A stretch of DNA of 64,000 nucleotides from Spongiibacteraceae bacterium (GTDB lineage: Bacteria > Pseudomonadota > Gammaproteobacteria > Pseudomonadales > Dasaniaceae), in NCBI GenBank assembly GCA_028280715.1, contig JANQLG010000050.1:62001-126000 (forward strand). Reading direction: 5' to 3'. Below the pieces are notes generated by a model. It ran no database searches and was not told the DNA's origin. It saw nothing but the letters and a program-made list of their open reading frames with translations. Below are positions 17,650 through 26,831 of this stretch, one piece after another (position 1 is the first letter of the stretch; every line of letters begins with the position of its first letter). Both the position numbers and the translations under genes were made by a program.

Positions 17650-18347
17650 CCACAAACTTCCCTGAAACCGGCGGCGACAAAGGGAATCATTCGAGTATAG
17701 GCAGCATCAAAATCTGAAGACAAACATTTGCCACCCGACAGGCGATCAATACGCCCTGTTTGTGCGAAGGTCAGCGCCAGCGCTCCAGACATATAGTGAT
17801 AACACCAATGAATTTCTTCATCCTTGGCCTTGGGAAACACTTTTTTCAACGCCTCAATAAACTCACCTACTCGTTTGTCGAAATTTTCCTTCATCAACTG
17901 CTCATTCCATACCGGAGATGTCATCACATAAGCCAGCAATGCCATATAATTTTTCCAACCGGGGTCGCGGCTTTCCTGAGCAAATTTTAACGGCAGCAGA
18001 AAAGCTTCGATAATTTGCTCAAGGGTTTGTGTTTGGCCTTTTTTTAATTTCTTTTCGTTTTCACGAAGTAACTCACGGCGAGTATTACTCAACGATTCAG
18101 CGCGACGATTGAAAACGGCATAAAACAGATCGAGCTTTTTGCCAAAGTGATAATTCGCTAGCGCCACATCCACTTTAGCCCCCGTGGAAATTTGACGCAT
18201 AGTCACCCCATCGTAGCCATGCAGGGCAAAAAGTTCTTCTGCGACATCCAATATCCTTTCACTTTTTTCCCCCGTACCTCTTTTGCCTGTACCTTTCTTA
18301 CCTGCACCTTTGCTACTGGTGTTACTGCGCGCACCACTCCCGGCCAT
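17646..18347 (-). CDS. TetR/AcrR family regulator, likely controlling the symporter and third TonB receptor genes
   Basis: A 233-residue TetR protein with an HTH at VTMRQISTGAKVDVALANYH (about residues 49-68). A basic, low-complexity N-terminal tail (KGAGKKGTGKRGTG) precedes the HTH and may add DNA contacts. AGAGGT lies 6 nt before the ATG. The gene is divergent from the sodium:solute symporter gene, and the gap between them contains TTCAAC-N4-GTTGAA. The same site occurs twice before the third TonB receptor gene, so this protein is the natural candidate for binding it. The effector is unknown, probably the transported compound or a derivative. The gene ends convergently on mocA with a 4-bp overlap. 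Confidence 0.88.
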   Translation of the reverse strand: MAGSGARSNTSSKGAGKKGTGKRGTGEKSERILDVAEELFALHGYDGVTMRQISTGAKVDVALANYHFGKKLDLFYAVFNRRAESLSNTRRELLRENEKKLKKGQTQTLEQIIEAFLLPLKFAQESRDPGWKNYMALLAYVMTSPVWNEQLMKENFDKRVGEFIEALKKVFPKAKDEEIHWCYHYMSGALALTFAQTGRIDRLSGGKCLSSDFDAAYTRMIPFVAAGFREVCG

Positions 18348-18431
18348 ACTTACCTCTTGTCTAATGTCTCAACTGTATCTACACAACCGCTATCTTATTA
18401 CGGCTAAGGCAATAACAAAAATAAATGGCAG

Positions 18432-18460
18432 TTGATAATTCAACGTTTGTTGAATATAGT
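18432..18460 (+). promoter_or_regulatory. promoter with embedded operator, symporter gene
   Basis: TTGATA (18432-18437) and TATAGT (18455-18460) are separated by exactly 17 bp. The palindrome TTCAACGTTTGTTGAA (18439-18454) fills positions 2-17 of that spacer. A repressor bound here would block RNA polymerase directly. The start codon lies 38 nt downstream. Confidence 0.75.
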
Positions 18461-18498
18461 ATTGCCAATTCCACCCATATAATAAGAGGGGCGCTGTC

Positions 18499-19932
18499 GT
18501 GTCAGTGGAAATCTTTAAATATCTTGTCACTGCCGGCTACGTATTGCTGGTGTACTGGCTGTCCTGGATAGGCATGCGCAGAACGAAAGACATTCGCGGT
18601 TTTTCTATCGGCAACAAGGACATGAGTCCCTATCTGATCGGTATCACACTGGCTGCCTCCATTGCTTCTACTGCCACCTTTGTAATTAACCCGGGCTTTG
18701 TCTACGTTCATGGCATATCGGCTTACTTCCACTACGGCATTGCCGGTTCATTGGGAATTCTCTGTGCCTTTTTAACGCTGTCGCGAGGTTTTCTTCGTTT
18801 AGGTGAGGAGAAACAGGCGCTTACCATTCCCGAATGGATTTACCATCGCTATCAACATCGCGGTTTTAGTCTGTTTTTTGCCTTTATTAACCTGCTCTCA
18901 ATTACCTTTGTAGTGTTGATTTTGGTGGGATGTAGTTTATTAGTCACAGGGCTATTTCCCGTCGACCAGAAAACCGCTCTGATCATCGTACTGCTGTTTG
19001 TCTTTTCTTATGTGCTAATGGGAGGCACCTACGCTCACGCCTACACCAATACCTTGCAAGGCATCATGATGATGCTGGTCACTGTAATTCTGTTCGTAGA
19101 GGGCTTGCACTATTTTGAAAATGGCGTAATGGAATCATTACGTTCTGTCGGACAATCCTATGCATCTATTTTCAATCGTGACAGCAATCTTTATTACAGT
19201 TTTTTCTCTGTCTTCGGCAGCGGTTTTATCATTACCTTTGCATTGATGCTGCAGCCTCACATTCTGACCAAAGTGCTTTACCTGCGCAACGAAGGCGATA
19301 TCAATAAATTTATTGGCACCACCGTTGTCGTCGGTACACTCTTTACCCTGATTTTAGTTACTGGGATCTACGCGCGTTTAGCCGGGCTGGATATCCCTGA
19401 ACAGGACACAGTAGTCAGACAATATCTATTGCACGAATTTAGCGGTAGCCCCTTAGGCAACCTGTTATTAACATTTATATTTATTACGCTGTTAGCCGCC
19501 GGTATGAGCACACTGGACGGCATACTGGTCTCGCTATCCGCCATGGTAGTCAACGATATCGTCACCCCCCTTACAGGCAATAGACACCGGGGCCTGGCTT
19601 GGTCACGCTGGGTATTAATCGTCGTCGGTATTATCGGACTAATGCTTGCATGGAACCCGCCACCACTGATTGGGCTATTTGCACAAAAAGGCGTGTACGG
19701 ATTAGCTGCCGCCTCGGCTGCGCCTATTCTGTTTGGCATTTTGTATCGAGGTACAATGCCCCTGTGGTTAATTGCCGGAGCATCCTTTGCTGGTTTGGCG
19801 ATACACTTTTATCTCAACCTTTTTGCAGGAGTCATTAATCCTGCAGTTTCAGCCAGTTACGCTATTTTAGTGTCGTTAGCGATGACAGGAACCGGCCTAA
19901 TTTTCAGTCGCAGACTGAAAACCTCTACATAA
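18499..19932 (+). CDS. sodium:solute symporter family protein (SSS)
   Basis: A 477-residue polytopic inner-membrane protein with about 13 hydrophobic segments and SSS-family features. These are the YWLSWIGMRRTKDIRGFSIG start, a glycine-rich helix after LAASIASTATFVINPG, and a late AAGMSTLDGILVSLSAMVVN segment carrying the Ser/Thr residues that bind Na+ in this family. It should import a small organic solute with sodium. A GTG start at 18499 is chosen because AGAGGGG lies 7 nt upstream. It shares its spacer-embedded operator with the third TonB receptor gene, so an outer- and inner-membrane route for one compound, under one TetR regulator, is the best reading. The substrate is not evident. Confidence 0.88.
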   Translation: MSVEIFKYLVTAGYVLLVYWLSWIGMRRTKDIRGFSIGNKDMSPYLIGITLAASIASTATFVINPGFVYVHGISAYFHYGIAGSLGILCAFLTLSRGFLRLGEEKQALTIPEWIYHRYQHRGFSLFFAFINLLSITFVVLILVGCSLLVTGLFPVDQKTALIIVLLFVFSYVLMGGTYAHAYTNTLQGIMMMLVTVILFVEGLHYFENGVMESLRSVGQSYASIFNRDSNLYYSFFSVFGSGFIITFALMLQPHILTKVLYLRNEGDINKFIGTTVVVGTLFTLILVTGIYARLAGLDIPEQDTVVRQYLLHEFSGSPLGNLLLTFIFITLLAAGMSTLDGILVSLSAMVVNDIVTPLTGNRHRGLAWSRWVLIVVGIIGLMLAWNPPPLIGLFAQKGVYGLAAASAAPILFGILYRGTMPLWLIAGASFAGLAIHFYLNLFAGVINPAVSASYAILVSLAMTGTGLIFSRRLKTST

Positions 19933-19947
19933 TTTTTAAAAAAACCA

Positions 19948-20002
19948 TTGACTTTTCAACAAACGTTGAATATTGTCACTCCAAATTTCAACGAATGTTG
20001 AA
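19948..20002 (+). promoter_or_regulatory. promoter with two operators, third TonB receptor gene
   Basis: TTGACT (19948-19953), a 17-bp spacer and TATTGT (19971-19976) form the promoter. Operator 1, TTCAACAAACGTTGAA (19955-19970), occupies spacer positions 2-17, exactly as in the symporter promoter. Operator 2, TTCAACGAATGTTGAA (19987-20002), lies 32 bp further on, about three helical turns, just past the expected start of transcription. Confidence 0.78.
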
Positions 20003-20047
20003 TTTAGGAAAAATATAACAATAAGCTATCAATACAGAAGGTGACTT

Positions 20048-22378
20048 ATGATGATCACAACGCTTACAAAGAAAAAGCTTGCTGTTTCCATTTCATTAGC
20101 CAGTGTACTGACATTACCCTCAACAGCTGCATTTGCTCAAAGTGGCGCAGGCATGCTGGAAGAAGTGGTAGTAACCGCACAAAAACGCGAACAGAACCTG
20201 CAGGAAGTTCCAGTATCCATCACCTCCTATAGTGCTATTGAGCTGGAAAGCAAAGCCATTACCACCATTATCGATCTGGAAAAGAGTTCACCTAACACCC
20301 AGTTCCGCGCCAGCCGCGCCACCAACTCAACTCTAACAGCTTATATCAGGGGTGTTGGTCAACAAGATCCTCTATGGGGCTTTGAGCCTGGCGTTGGCGT
20401 TTACGTCGATGATGTTTATTACGCCAGACCTCAAGCTGCAGTACTCGATGTATTTGACGTTGAGCGCATTGAGGTGTTGCGCGGCCCCCAAGGAACACTG
20501 TACGGAAAAAATACTGTCGGCGGTGCAGTGAAATACATCACCAGGAAGATGGATGGCGAAGCTTCAGGAAAAGTTACATTAGCTGCAGGCAGCTATGGTC
20601 AACAGGACATTACTTTATCCGGCCAATTGCCTATTATTGAAAACCAACTGTATATCGGAGCTGCCATTGCCAAGCTGGATCGCGATGGCTATGATGATGT
20701 AAAAACCGGTTACGACATTACCACAGGTGAATTTAGTAGTAGTGAAGAAAACTACAACAAAGATGTCACTGTTAGTCGCATAAGTATCGAATACACACCA
20801 ACAGATCGACTTTTTTTTAGAATTGCAGCCGACAAAACCGACGATGAATCAAACCAGCCCTGTGGCACGCAATCCAACCAAACGCTCTTAACACATCCTG
20901 CAACAGGCGAATTATTTTTAGCTTCAAATGACCCCTATGATTCAGCCTGTGGCACCAGCCATAAATCCAATGTTGAAAATGAAGGTTATTCAATAACAGC
21001 TCAATATGATGTAAATGATGCCATCTCGCTCAAATATATTTATGCTGATCGTGAGGGCGAAACTCAACAATTCATCGATTTTGAAGGCACACCCCTCGAT
21101 GCCTTCGATGTGCCAGCTTCTTATACAGATGAACAGGAATCGCACGAGCTTCAAATTAATTTCAACTCAGGTAGATTAGCTATCGTGGGTGGGATTTACT
21201 ATTTTGAAGGCAACTCGGCGGGTGCTTTCGATGTTGTACTAAACGGCGCGCTAGCAGACCCTACCACCGTACCACCAACGCTAGACCCATTTATGGATGG
21301 AACGCATTTCGATCTGGCCATTGGCGGGGATGTTGATACAGAAAGTTTATCCGGCTATGTCAATGGCAGTTTTGAGCTAACACAGGCTTTCACTCTAACC
21401 GCTGGAGTAAGATTCACCGAAGACGAAAAAAATTCTAATATACAACGCTTTTCGTACATCACCACCAATTCTTTTCCCTATACCACAACGCAAGGTACCG
21501 GTTTTACTTTCGGAGATCCCGATGATGACACCTTACTTGGCGTAAGCACAGATATCACTGATAACGAAGCCAAAGATACATGGAATGAAGTCAGCCCTTC
21601 GATAAAAGTCGATTGGAAAATGAATGACAACATGATGTTCTACATCAGTTATGCAGAAGGCTTTAAGTCAGGTGGTTTTGATATGCGCGGTAATGCTGCC
21701 ACTAACCCCAATGTTGCCGATGGTTATGATCCTGAGATCGTTGAAACATGGGAAGTGGGTATGAAATCCCAATTACTGGATGATCGTTTGCGTTTAAACA
21801 TTACATTATTCGATATGGACTATGAAGATATGCAACTCACGGTACAAACAGCGCAGCCTGCACCGATCTTCTTTTCCTCTGATGTGGTTAATGCAGGTAC
21901 AGCTGAAATTAAGGGCTTTGAAGTGGAAGCACTGGCACAAATTACGGAAGGCTTCAGCACAACCTTTATGGCTGGTTATATGAACGCAGAACTAATCGAA
22001 GTTATTTCTGCTGGCGTGGATGTGTCAGACTCATGGGAAATGTTGAACGCCCCCGAATGGACAGGCCAACTGGGATTCAACTACGATATCAATCTGGGTA
22101 ATAATGGCAGCCTGAATCTCAACACTGCCGTTTCCTATCGCGATGCTACACGCAACTTCAACAATGTGACCTGTAGTTGTGATCAAAACAAAGAATATAC
22201 CGTCTGGGATACCAGCGCCAATTGGTATTCAGCCGATGACAAATGGACTGTTAGCCTGTTTTTGAAAAACCTCGGTAACACTCATTACAAAACAGGTGGC
22301 TATAATCTAGGTTCCGGTGAATTAGCCTTTTATGGCGCGCCCCGAACAATAACTGCCAGCGTATCGTACAACTTTTAA
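20048..22378 (+). CDS. TonB-dependent outer-membrane receptor
   Basis: A 776-residue receptor with a signal peptide ending at AAFAQ (about residue 30), then EEVVVTAQKREQNLQEVPVS, a plug with LRGPQGTLYGKNTVGGAVK (about 142-160) and a barrel ending VSYNF. Extracellular loop cysteines occur at QPCGTQ, SACGTS and VTCSCDQ. AAGGTG precedes two adjacent ATG codons; I used the first. The promoter carries two TetR-type operators, so it is repressed unless an inducer is present. Downstream lie an alpha/beta hydrolase and an enoyl-CoA hydratase family enzyme, which could process the imported compound. Confidence 0.9.
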   Translation: MMITTLTKKKLAVSISLASVLTLPSTAAFAQSGAGMLEEVVVTAQKREQNLQEVPVSITSYSAIELESKAITTIIDLEKSSPNTQFRASRATNSTLTAYIRGVGQQDPLWGFEPGVGVYVDDVYYARPQAAVLDVFDVERIEVLRGPQGTLYGKNTVGGAVKYITRKMDGEASGKVTLAAGSYGQQDITLSGQLPIIENQLYIGAAIAKLDRDGYDDVKTGYDITTGEFSSSEENYNKDVTVSRISIEYTPTDRLFFRIAADKTDDESNQPCGTQSNQTLLTHPATGELFLASNDPYDSACGTSHKSNVENEGYSITAQYDVNDAISLKYIYADREGETQQFIDFEGTPLDAFDVPASYTDEQESHELQINFNSGRLAIVGGIYYFEGNSAGAFDVVLNGALADPTTVPPTLDPFMDGTHFDLAIGGDVDTESLSGYVNGSFELTQAFTLTAGVRFTEDEKNSNIQRFSYITTNSFPYTTTQGTGFTFGDPDDDTLLGVSTDITDNEAKDTWNEVSPSIKVDWKMNDNMMFYISYAEGFKSGGFDMRGNAATNPNVADGYDPEIVETWEVGMKSQLLDDRLRLNITLFDMDYEDMQLTVQTAQPAPIFFSSDVVNAGTAEIKGFEVEALAQITEGFSTTFMAGYMNAELIEVISAGVDVSDSWEMLNAPEWTGQLGFNYDINLGNNGSLNLNTAVSYRDATRNFNNVTCSCDQNKEYTVWDTSANWYSADDKWTVSLFLKNLGNTHYKTGGYNLGSGELAFYGAPRTITASVSYNF

Positions 22379-22516
22379 CATCCGGTGGCCTCGTTTGTCA
22401 GCACCTATGTAGTCGACTTTTACATCCTCAAGACTTATTTTATGTAGGACATAAGTAATTGGTAGTAGTACATAGATAGTAATACATAGGTAGCTGGCTT
22501 TTTTAGAGTTTTATTA

Positions 22517-23404
22517 ATGTCTGTACACACTCATTCCGAATTCCAGGATTTTTGGTTTTCCACCCAGGACGGCTTATCATTATATGCCCGCGACTATCCG
22601 AATAACCGCGCCACACAAACCGTTATTTGTATACCAGGACTGACCAGAAATTCAGCCGACTTTGCCGATCTCTGCACACTTTTATCGAGTCAATTTCGTG
22701 TACTCGCCGTTGAGCTTAGAGGCCGAGGAAAATCAAATTACGACCCTAAACCGGAAAATTATTTACCCGCCACCTATGCTAACGATATTGTAAAGTTATT
22801 AGATGATCTGGATCTGCAGTCGGTTATTTTAATTGGGACATCACTCGGCGGCCTGGTATCAATGATCGCTTCTGCCATGCGCCCTAATCGTATCGACAAG
22901 ATCATTCTTAATGATATTGGCCCTGAAATTAATACCGAAGGCTTAGAGCGGATCAAAGAATATGTCTGTGATCCAGAAACAGTGACAACCTGGTCACAAG
23001 CCATTGAAAAAACTCGAAGCATTCTTAAGCGAGAATACCCGAAGTTTTCTGAACGAGATTGGGAAGCCTTCACCCGCAACCTTTATCGCGAAGATAATGA
23101 CGGACGCCCTGTCCTAAACTACGACCCAGCAATTGCTGTTCCAATGAAAAATGTAGCCTCATCAGACGTTACGGGAGACCTATGGCCAGTGTTTGATTTA
23201 ATCAAGCACCTTCCCATTCTGGTTTTTCGCGGCTGCCACAGTGACATTTTGTCTACTGAATGTGTTAGAAAAATGCGCAGCAAAAAGTCCGATATAAAGA
23301 CAGTAGAAATTACAGACTGTGGCCATGCACCACTATTGACTGAAGCTGAAGCTATTACCGCTATCACTCAGTTTCTAAACCTATACACTAATAGCGAGAA
23401 ATAA
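22517..23404 (+). CDS. alpha/beta hydrolase
   Basis: A 295-residue alpha/beta hydrolase with an oxyanion-loop stretch VICIPGLTRNS (about 36-46), the nucleophile elbow GTSLGG (Ser109), an acid residue likely in FRGCHSDILS and the catalytic His in CGHAPLL. No signal peptide is present, so it should act in the cytoplasm on an ester, lactone or similar bond. It follows the third TonB receptor gene after 138 nt and precedes the hydratase-family gene by 75 nt. All three are on the plus strand and could be one operon induced together. The catalytic triad is complete; the substrate is unknown. Confidence 0.85.
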   Translation: MSVHTHSEFQDFWFSTQDGLSLYARDYPNNRATQTVICIPGLTRNSADFADLCTLLSSQFRVLAVELRGRGKSNYDPKPENYLPATYANDIVKLLDDLDLQSVILIGTSLGGLVSMIASAMRPNRIDKIILNDIGPEINTEGLERIKEYVCDPETVTTWSQAIEKTRSILKREYPKFSERDWEAFTRNLYREDNDGRPVLNYDPAIAVPMKNVASSDVTGDLWPVFDLIKHLPILVFRGCHSDILSTECVRKMRSKKSDIKTVEITDCGHAPLLTEAEAITAITQFLNLYTNSEK

Positions 23405-23479
23405 CATCTCGAATATTTTACTCAGATACAGTTAGAATTGGCGTTTGTAAGCTAATCAACGCGTTTATTACAAATAATA

Positions 23480-24601
23480 ATGACTGACTCTGTACTATTT
23501 GAAGAAGTTTCTAGCAATGGCCAAAATGCCATTGGTGTCATTCTGCTAAATTCAGAAGCAACACTTAATGCCATTGATCTGCAGATGACCGATCAGATAA
23601 TGGAACAGCTTATTAGCTGGCAAAACAATGATCGTATTGTCGCTATATTTATTCACAGTTCGGGTGAAAAATCTTTTTGTCCCGGTGGAGATATTCAGCA
23701 GATCTATCACTCAATGGTCGAGCAATCAGCGAGTAACTGTGAATATGCTGAGGAATTTTTTATTCGCTTTTATCGTCTTGTCTACTTCGTCCACACCTAT
23801 TGCAAACCCACTATCGTATGGGGTAACGGTTATGCAATGGGCGGAGGCCTGGGTGTATTGGCAGGATGCAAACACCGTATTGCCACCGAAAATACTTGTA
23901 TTGCTATGCCAGAAGTCCGCATAGGGCTATTCCCCGATGCAGGAGGCAGTTATTTCCTCAACCGTATGCCCGGCTATTGCGGCAGATTTTTAGCCCTCAC
24001 CGGCATCAGCATCAACGCAACCGATAGTATCTATTCAGGTATCACCGATTATTTTATCAGTACAAACAAGAGGTTCGAAATCCTAACTGCATTAACAAAG
24101 ATTGATTGGCAGCGAGATAAAAACATGGACGATACCAGCATAAAACAACTGCTGTCATCATTTCAGGAGCAACACAAAGAACAAGACCAACAAAATCTAC
24201 CGACAGCGAAATTAAAATCTCATCGCCATATTATCGACCAGCTTTGTCAGGGTGACGATGTGAATATGATAATTCAACGCATCAGTAACTACATTACCAA
24301 TGATGAGTGGATGATAAAAGCGCAAAAGGGATTAAGCAAAGACTCGCCACTTGCCATTAAATGGATTTTTAAACAACTGCAATTAACTGCCAACTGTTCT
24401 TTAAAACAGGTATTTGAAAAAGAAATGATTCTGGCTACAAATATTGTCCATCATGGTGAATTCGCAGAAGGCATCCGCGCATTAATTATCGAGAAGGATC
24501 AACAACCCAATTGGAAGTTCAAATCATTAGACCAGGTACAAGATCGGGATATTGACCCATTGTTTCAAGCACCTTGGGCGTCCAATCCTTTATTCGCATA
24601 A
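23480..24601 (+). CDS. enoyl-CoA hydratase/isomerase family, 3-hydroxyisobutyryl-CoA hydrolase-like
   Basis: A 373-residue crotonase-fold protein. The stretch KSFCPGGDIQQIY, the oxyanion-hole region GNGYAMGGGLGVL and MPEVRIGLFPDAGGSYFL are those of the long 3-hydroxyisobutyryl-CoA hydrolase branch, which has an extra C-terminal helical region; the length fits. The known enzyme hydrolyses 3-hydroxyisobutyryl-CoA in valine breakdown, but paralogs act as hydratases on other acyl-CoAs. Here the genomic setting is catabolic (receptor, symporter, hydrolase), so a role in side-chain breakdown of the imported compound is as likely as valine use. The start ATG follows AATAATA without a strong ribosome site. 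Confidence 0.8.
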   Translation: MTDSVLFEEVSSNGQNAIGVILLNSEATLNAIDLQMTDQIMEQLISWQNNDRIVAIFIHSSGEKSFCPGGDIQQIYHSMVEQSASNCEYAEEFFIRFYRLVYFVHTYCKPTIVWGNGYAMGGGLGVLAGCKHRIATENTCIAMPEVRIGLFPDAGGSYFLNRMPGYCGRFLALTGISINATDSIYSGITDYFISTNKRFEILTALTKIDWQRDKNMDDTSIKQLLSSFQEQHKEQDQQNLPTAKLKSHRHIIDQLCQGDDVNMIIQRISNYITNDEWMIKAQKGLSKDSPLAIKWIFKQLQLTANCSLKQVFEKEMILATNIVHHGEFAEGIRALIIEKDQQPNWKFKSLDQVQDRDIDPLFQAPWASNPLFA

Positions 24602-24642
24602 TTTCAGCTGTCATTTATACTTGCTGCAAATAAGCAGTATCT

Positions 24643-25107
24643 CTAAAGAGACTCCAGCTGAAAAGACCACCAATGCTCTGGCCTGGATTGTGGCTCCCGA
24701 CTCATCTTTTCTGCTCTCGCTTGCCAGGCTATATCCAATAGCGCTTCATCCTTTAACTGCTTAAGCGTAACGGGGTATAGTTTATCGCCCATTCGAATCA
24801 CAGCCTGAGGGTTATTCAGCGCCATCGTTGACCAGACTTTTCCTTCACATCGCATACAACTGATAAAAAGTTCCTGGTTCGCTGACATGCAATTTAAATT
24901 AATAGAATGCGGCCGCCAACTGTTAACCTGTAGTTGACATAAAGGCACGGTATTCGCAAAGGACCAGTCAGTAACGGGTTCCTTTATTTCCTCTCCCCAC
25001 AACCATAAGCCTGGCGTACGCTCACAAGGGCAAACTGCACTAAAAACCGTGATGGATAAAACTAAAACAACAACTACAGCGGCAGATAGTTTGGTTATTA
25101 ACGTCAT
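24643..25107 (-). CDS. secreted or membrane-anchored protein, possible split-barrel (PNPOx-like) fold
   Basis: A 154-residue protein with an N-terminal membrane segment ending near SAVCPC and a soluble domain. AAGGAGG precedes the ATG. The order VTDWSF, then PHSINLNC, then ELFISCMRCEGKVW, then NNPQAVIRMGDKLY, then LLDIAW parallels the lipoprotein gene at 46595-47059 (QDWTT, PYSVNLW, VLYVHAGD, NPNVRMLFGENIY, RVTDQEEF). I read both as one family with a flavin-reductase or deazaflavin nitroreductase-like barrel; this is inference from pattern only. It is a single gene convergent to the hydratase gene, with photolyase divergent upstream. Several Cys residues would be exposed to the periplasm. Confidence 0.6.
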   Translation of the reverse strand: MTLITKLSAAVVVVLVLSITVFSAVCPCERTPGLWLWGEEIKEPVTDWSFANTVPLCQLQVNSWRPHSINLNCMSANQELFISCMRCEGKVWSTMALNNPQAVIRMGDKLYPVTLKQLKDEALLDIAWQARAEKMSREPQSRPEHWWSFQLESL

Positions 25108-25343
25108 AGCGTTAGCCTCCTTAAGCTGTCATTGTGATGCGTTACAAATGAAATATCAGGTAACTTTTTTATGGACTTGTAGACTTGTGATTTTGTGGAT
25201 ATATAAATGACCCTAATGACTATCTTTAATAGTATTGCATATGATCGTATTATTCTCATTAACTGGATTAAGAAAAGCTCCAGTCATCCAATAGATATTA
25301 CCCAATGTATAAGTACTATTGGTTAACTACTTTGGGTTAAGAC

Positions 25344-26759
25344 GTGACTTCAACAACACTGGTCTGGTTCCGACAGGATTTACGATTAAGGGATAACCCT
25401 GCTCTTGCTCACGCTGCAGCATCTGGTAGCGTTATACCTGTTTATATTGTCGATGATACACATGCACAGCAGTGGCAGCCAGGTAGCGCCAGTAATTGGT
25501 GGCTGCATCAGTCACTGTGTGCTCTCAATGAATCTCTCAATGGCAATTTGCTTTTCTTTAAAGGCGATCCACTACAGATCATTCCCGATATTATCAGTCA
25601 AACCCAAATTGAACAGGTAGTGTGGAATCGCTGTTATGAACCCTGGCAAATTCGACGCGATAAAACCTTGAAAGCACAGCTACAGAATGTGGGTATTCAG
25701 TGCCAAAGTTTCAACGGCAATTTATTATGGGAACCTTGGCAGTTGACCAAACAAGATGGCTCACCCTACAAGGTTTTTACTCCTTTTTATAAAAAGTGTT
25801 TACAACATCAAACACCGCGCTTTCCAGTGCCAAAATCAGAAAGCATTCAGTACTATCATCACACATTATCATCTCTACCGTTAGCTGAGTTAGCGCTGAT
25901 GCCATCAATTAATTGGTATCAGGCCTTTACTAAACACTGGCGCCCAGGTGAAGAAGGGGCTGGTTTTATTCTCAGTCAGTTTCTCAATAATAATATTGCC
26001 GACTATGCCAATAATCGCAATATACCTTCAGTGAACGGCACTTCGTGCCTGTCAGCCCATTTACATTTTGGCGAACTGTCGCCACATCAAGTGTGGTACG
26101 CAGCAGAGCAAATAACAGCAGCTGATGTAGAGCAGTGCGAGCCATTTCGACGTCAGTTGGTTTGGCGCGAATTTTCTTATTATTTGCTCTATCACTTTCC
26201 GAGTTTTCCTGAAAAAAATTTTAACGCACGCTTTGATCACTTTCCCTGGAGTAAGGACGACAATTTACTGATCGCATGGCAACAAGGAAAAACGGGGATT
26301 CCCATTATCGATGCGGGCATGCGTGAACTGTGGCAAACCGGTTATATGCATAACCGGGTACGGATGATTGTCGCTTCATTTTTGGTAAAAAATTTATTGC
26401 AGGATTGGCGTGAAGGCGCGGCCTGGTTTTGGGATTGTCTGCTGGATGCGGATCTCGCCAACAACAGTGCCAGCTGGCAATGGGTTGCCGGCTCAGGGGC
26501 AGATGCAGCGCCCTATTTTCGTATTTTTAATCCGGTATTACAGGGCAAGAAGTTTGATCCTGACGGTGAATATGTAAAAAGATTCTGTCCAGAACTTGGT
26601 TCGTTGCCATCTAAATATATTCACAATCCCTGGGAAGCCTCTGCAGATTTTTTGCAACAACATCATATTCTTTTGGATCAGACTTATCCATCACCCATAG
26701 TAGACTTGAAGCAAAGCCGTCAACGAGCCCTAGATGCCTTTCACCAAATCAAACAGTAA
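25344..26759 (+). CDS. phrB: deoxyribodipyrimidine photolyase
   Basis: A 471-residue photolyase of the class I CPD type. The N-terminal antenna domain opens with TTLVWFRQDLRLRDNPAL. The FAD-binding C-terminal half contains WREFSYYLLYHFP, GKTGIPIIDAGMRELWQTGY followed by MHNRVRM, and WQWVAGSGADAAPYFRIFNP, all diagnostic. The enzyme uses blue light to split cyclobutane pyrimidine dimers. The start is GTG at 25344; no ATG fits before the conserved WFRQDLR. Such a gene fits life in sunlit water. The next gene, a YceI protein, is on the same strand 72 nt later and may be co-transcribed. Confidence 0.95.
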   Translation: MTSTTLVWFRQDLRLRDNPALAHAAASGSVIPVYIVDDTHAQQWQPGSASNWWLHQSLCALNESLNGNLLFFKGDPLQIIPDIISQTQIEQVVWNRCYEPWQIRRDKTLKAQLQNVGIQCQSFNGNLLWEPWQLTKQDGSPYKVFTPFYKKCLQHQTPRFPVPKSESIQYYHHTLSSLPLAELALMPSINWYQAFTKHWRPGEEGAGFILSQFLNNNIADYANNRNIPSVNGTSCLSAHLHFGELSPHQVWYAAEQITAADVEQCEPFRRQLVWREFSYYLLYHFPSFPEKNFNARFDHFPWSKDDNLLIAWQQGKTGIPIIDAGMRELWQTGYMHNRVRMIVASFLVKNLLQDWREGAAWFWDCLLDADLANNSASWQWVAGSGADAAPYFRIFNPVLQGKKFDPDGEYVKRFCPELGSLPSKYIHNPWEASADFLQQHHILLDQTYPSPIVDLKQSRQRALDAFHQIKQ

Positions 26760-26831
26760 ACTATTGATTGAGTTAAATCCTGTAACGCATTAGCCTTACG
26801 CAAATAATAACGTCTTAATCAGTTTTTTCTT

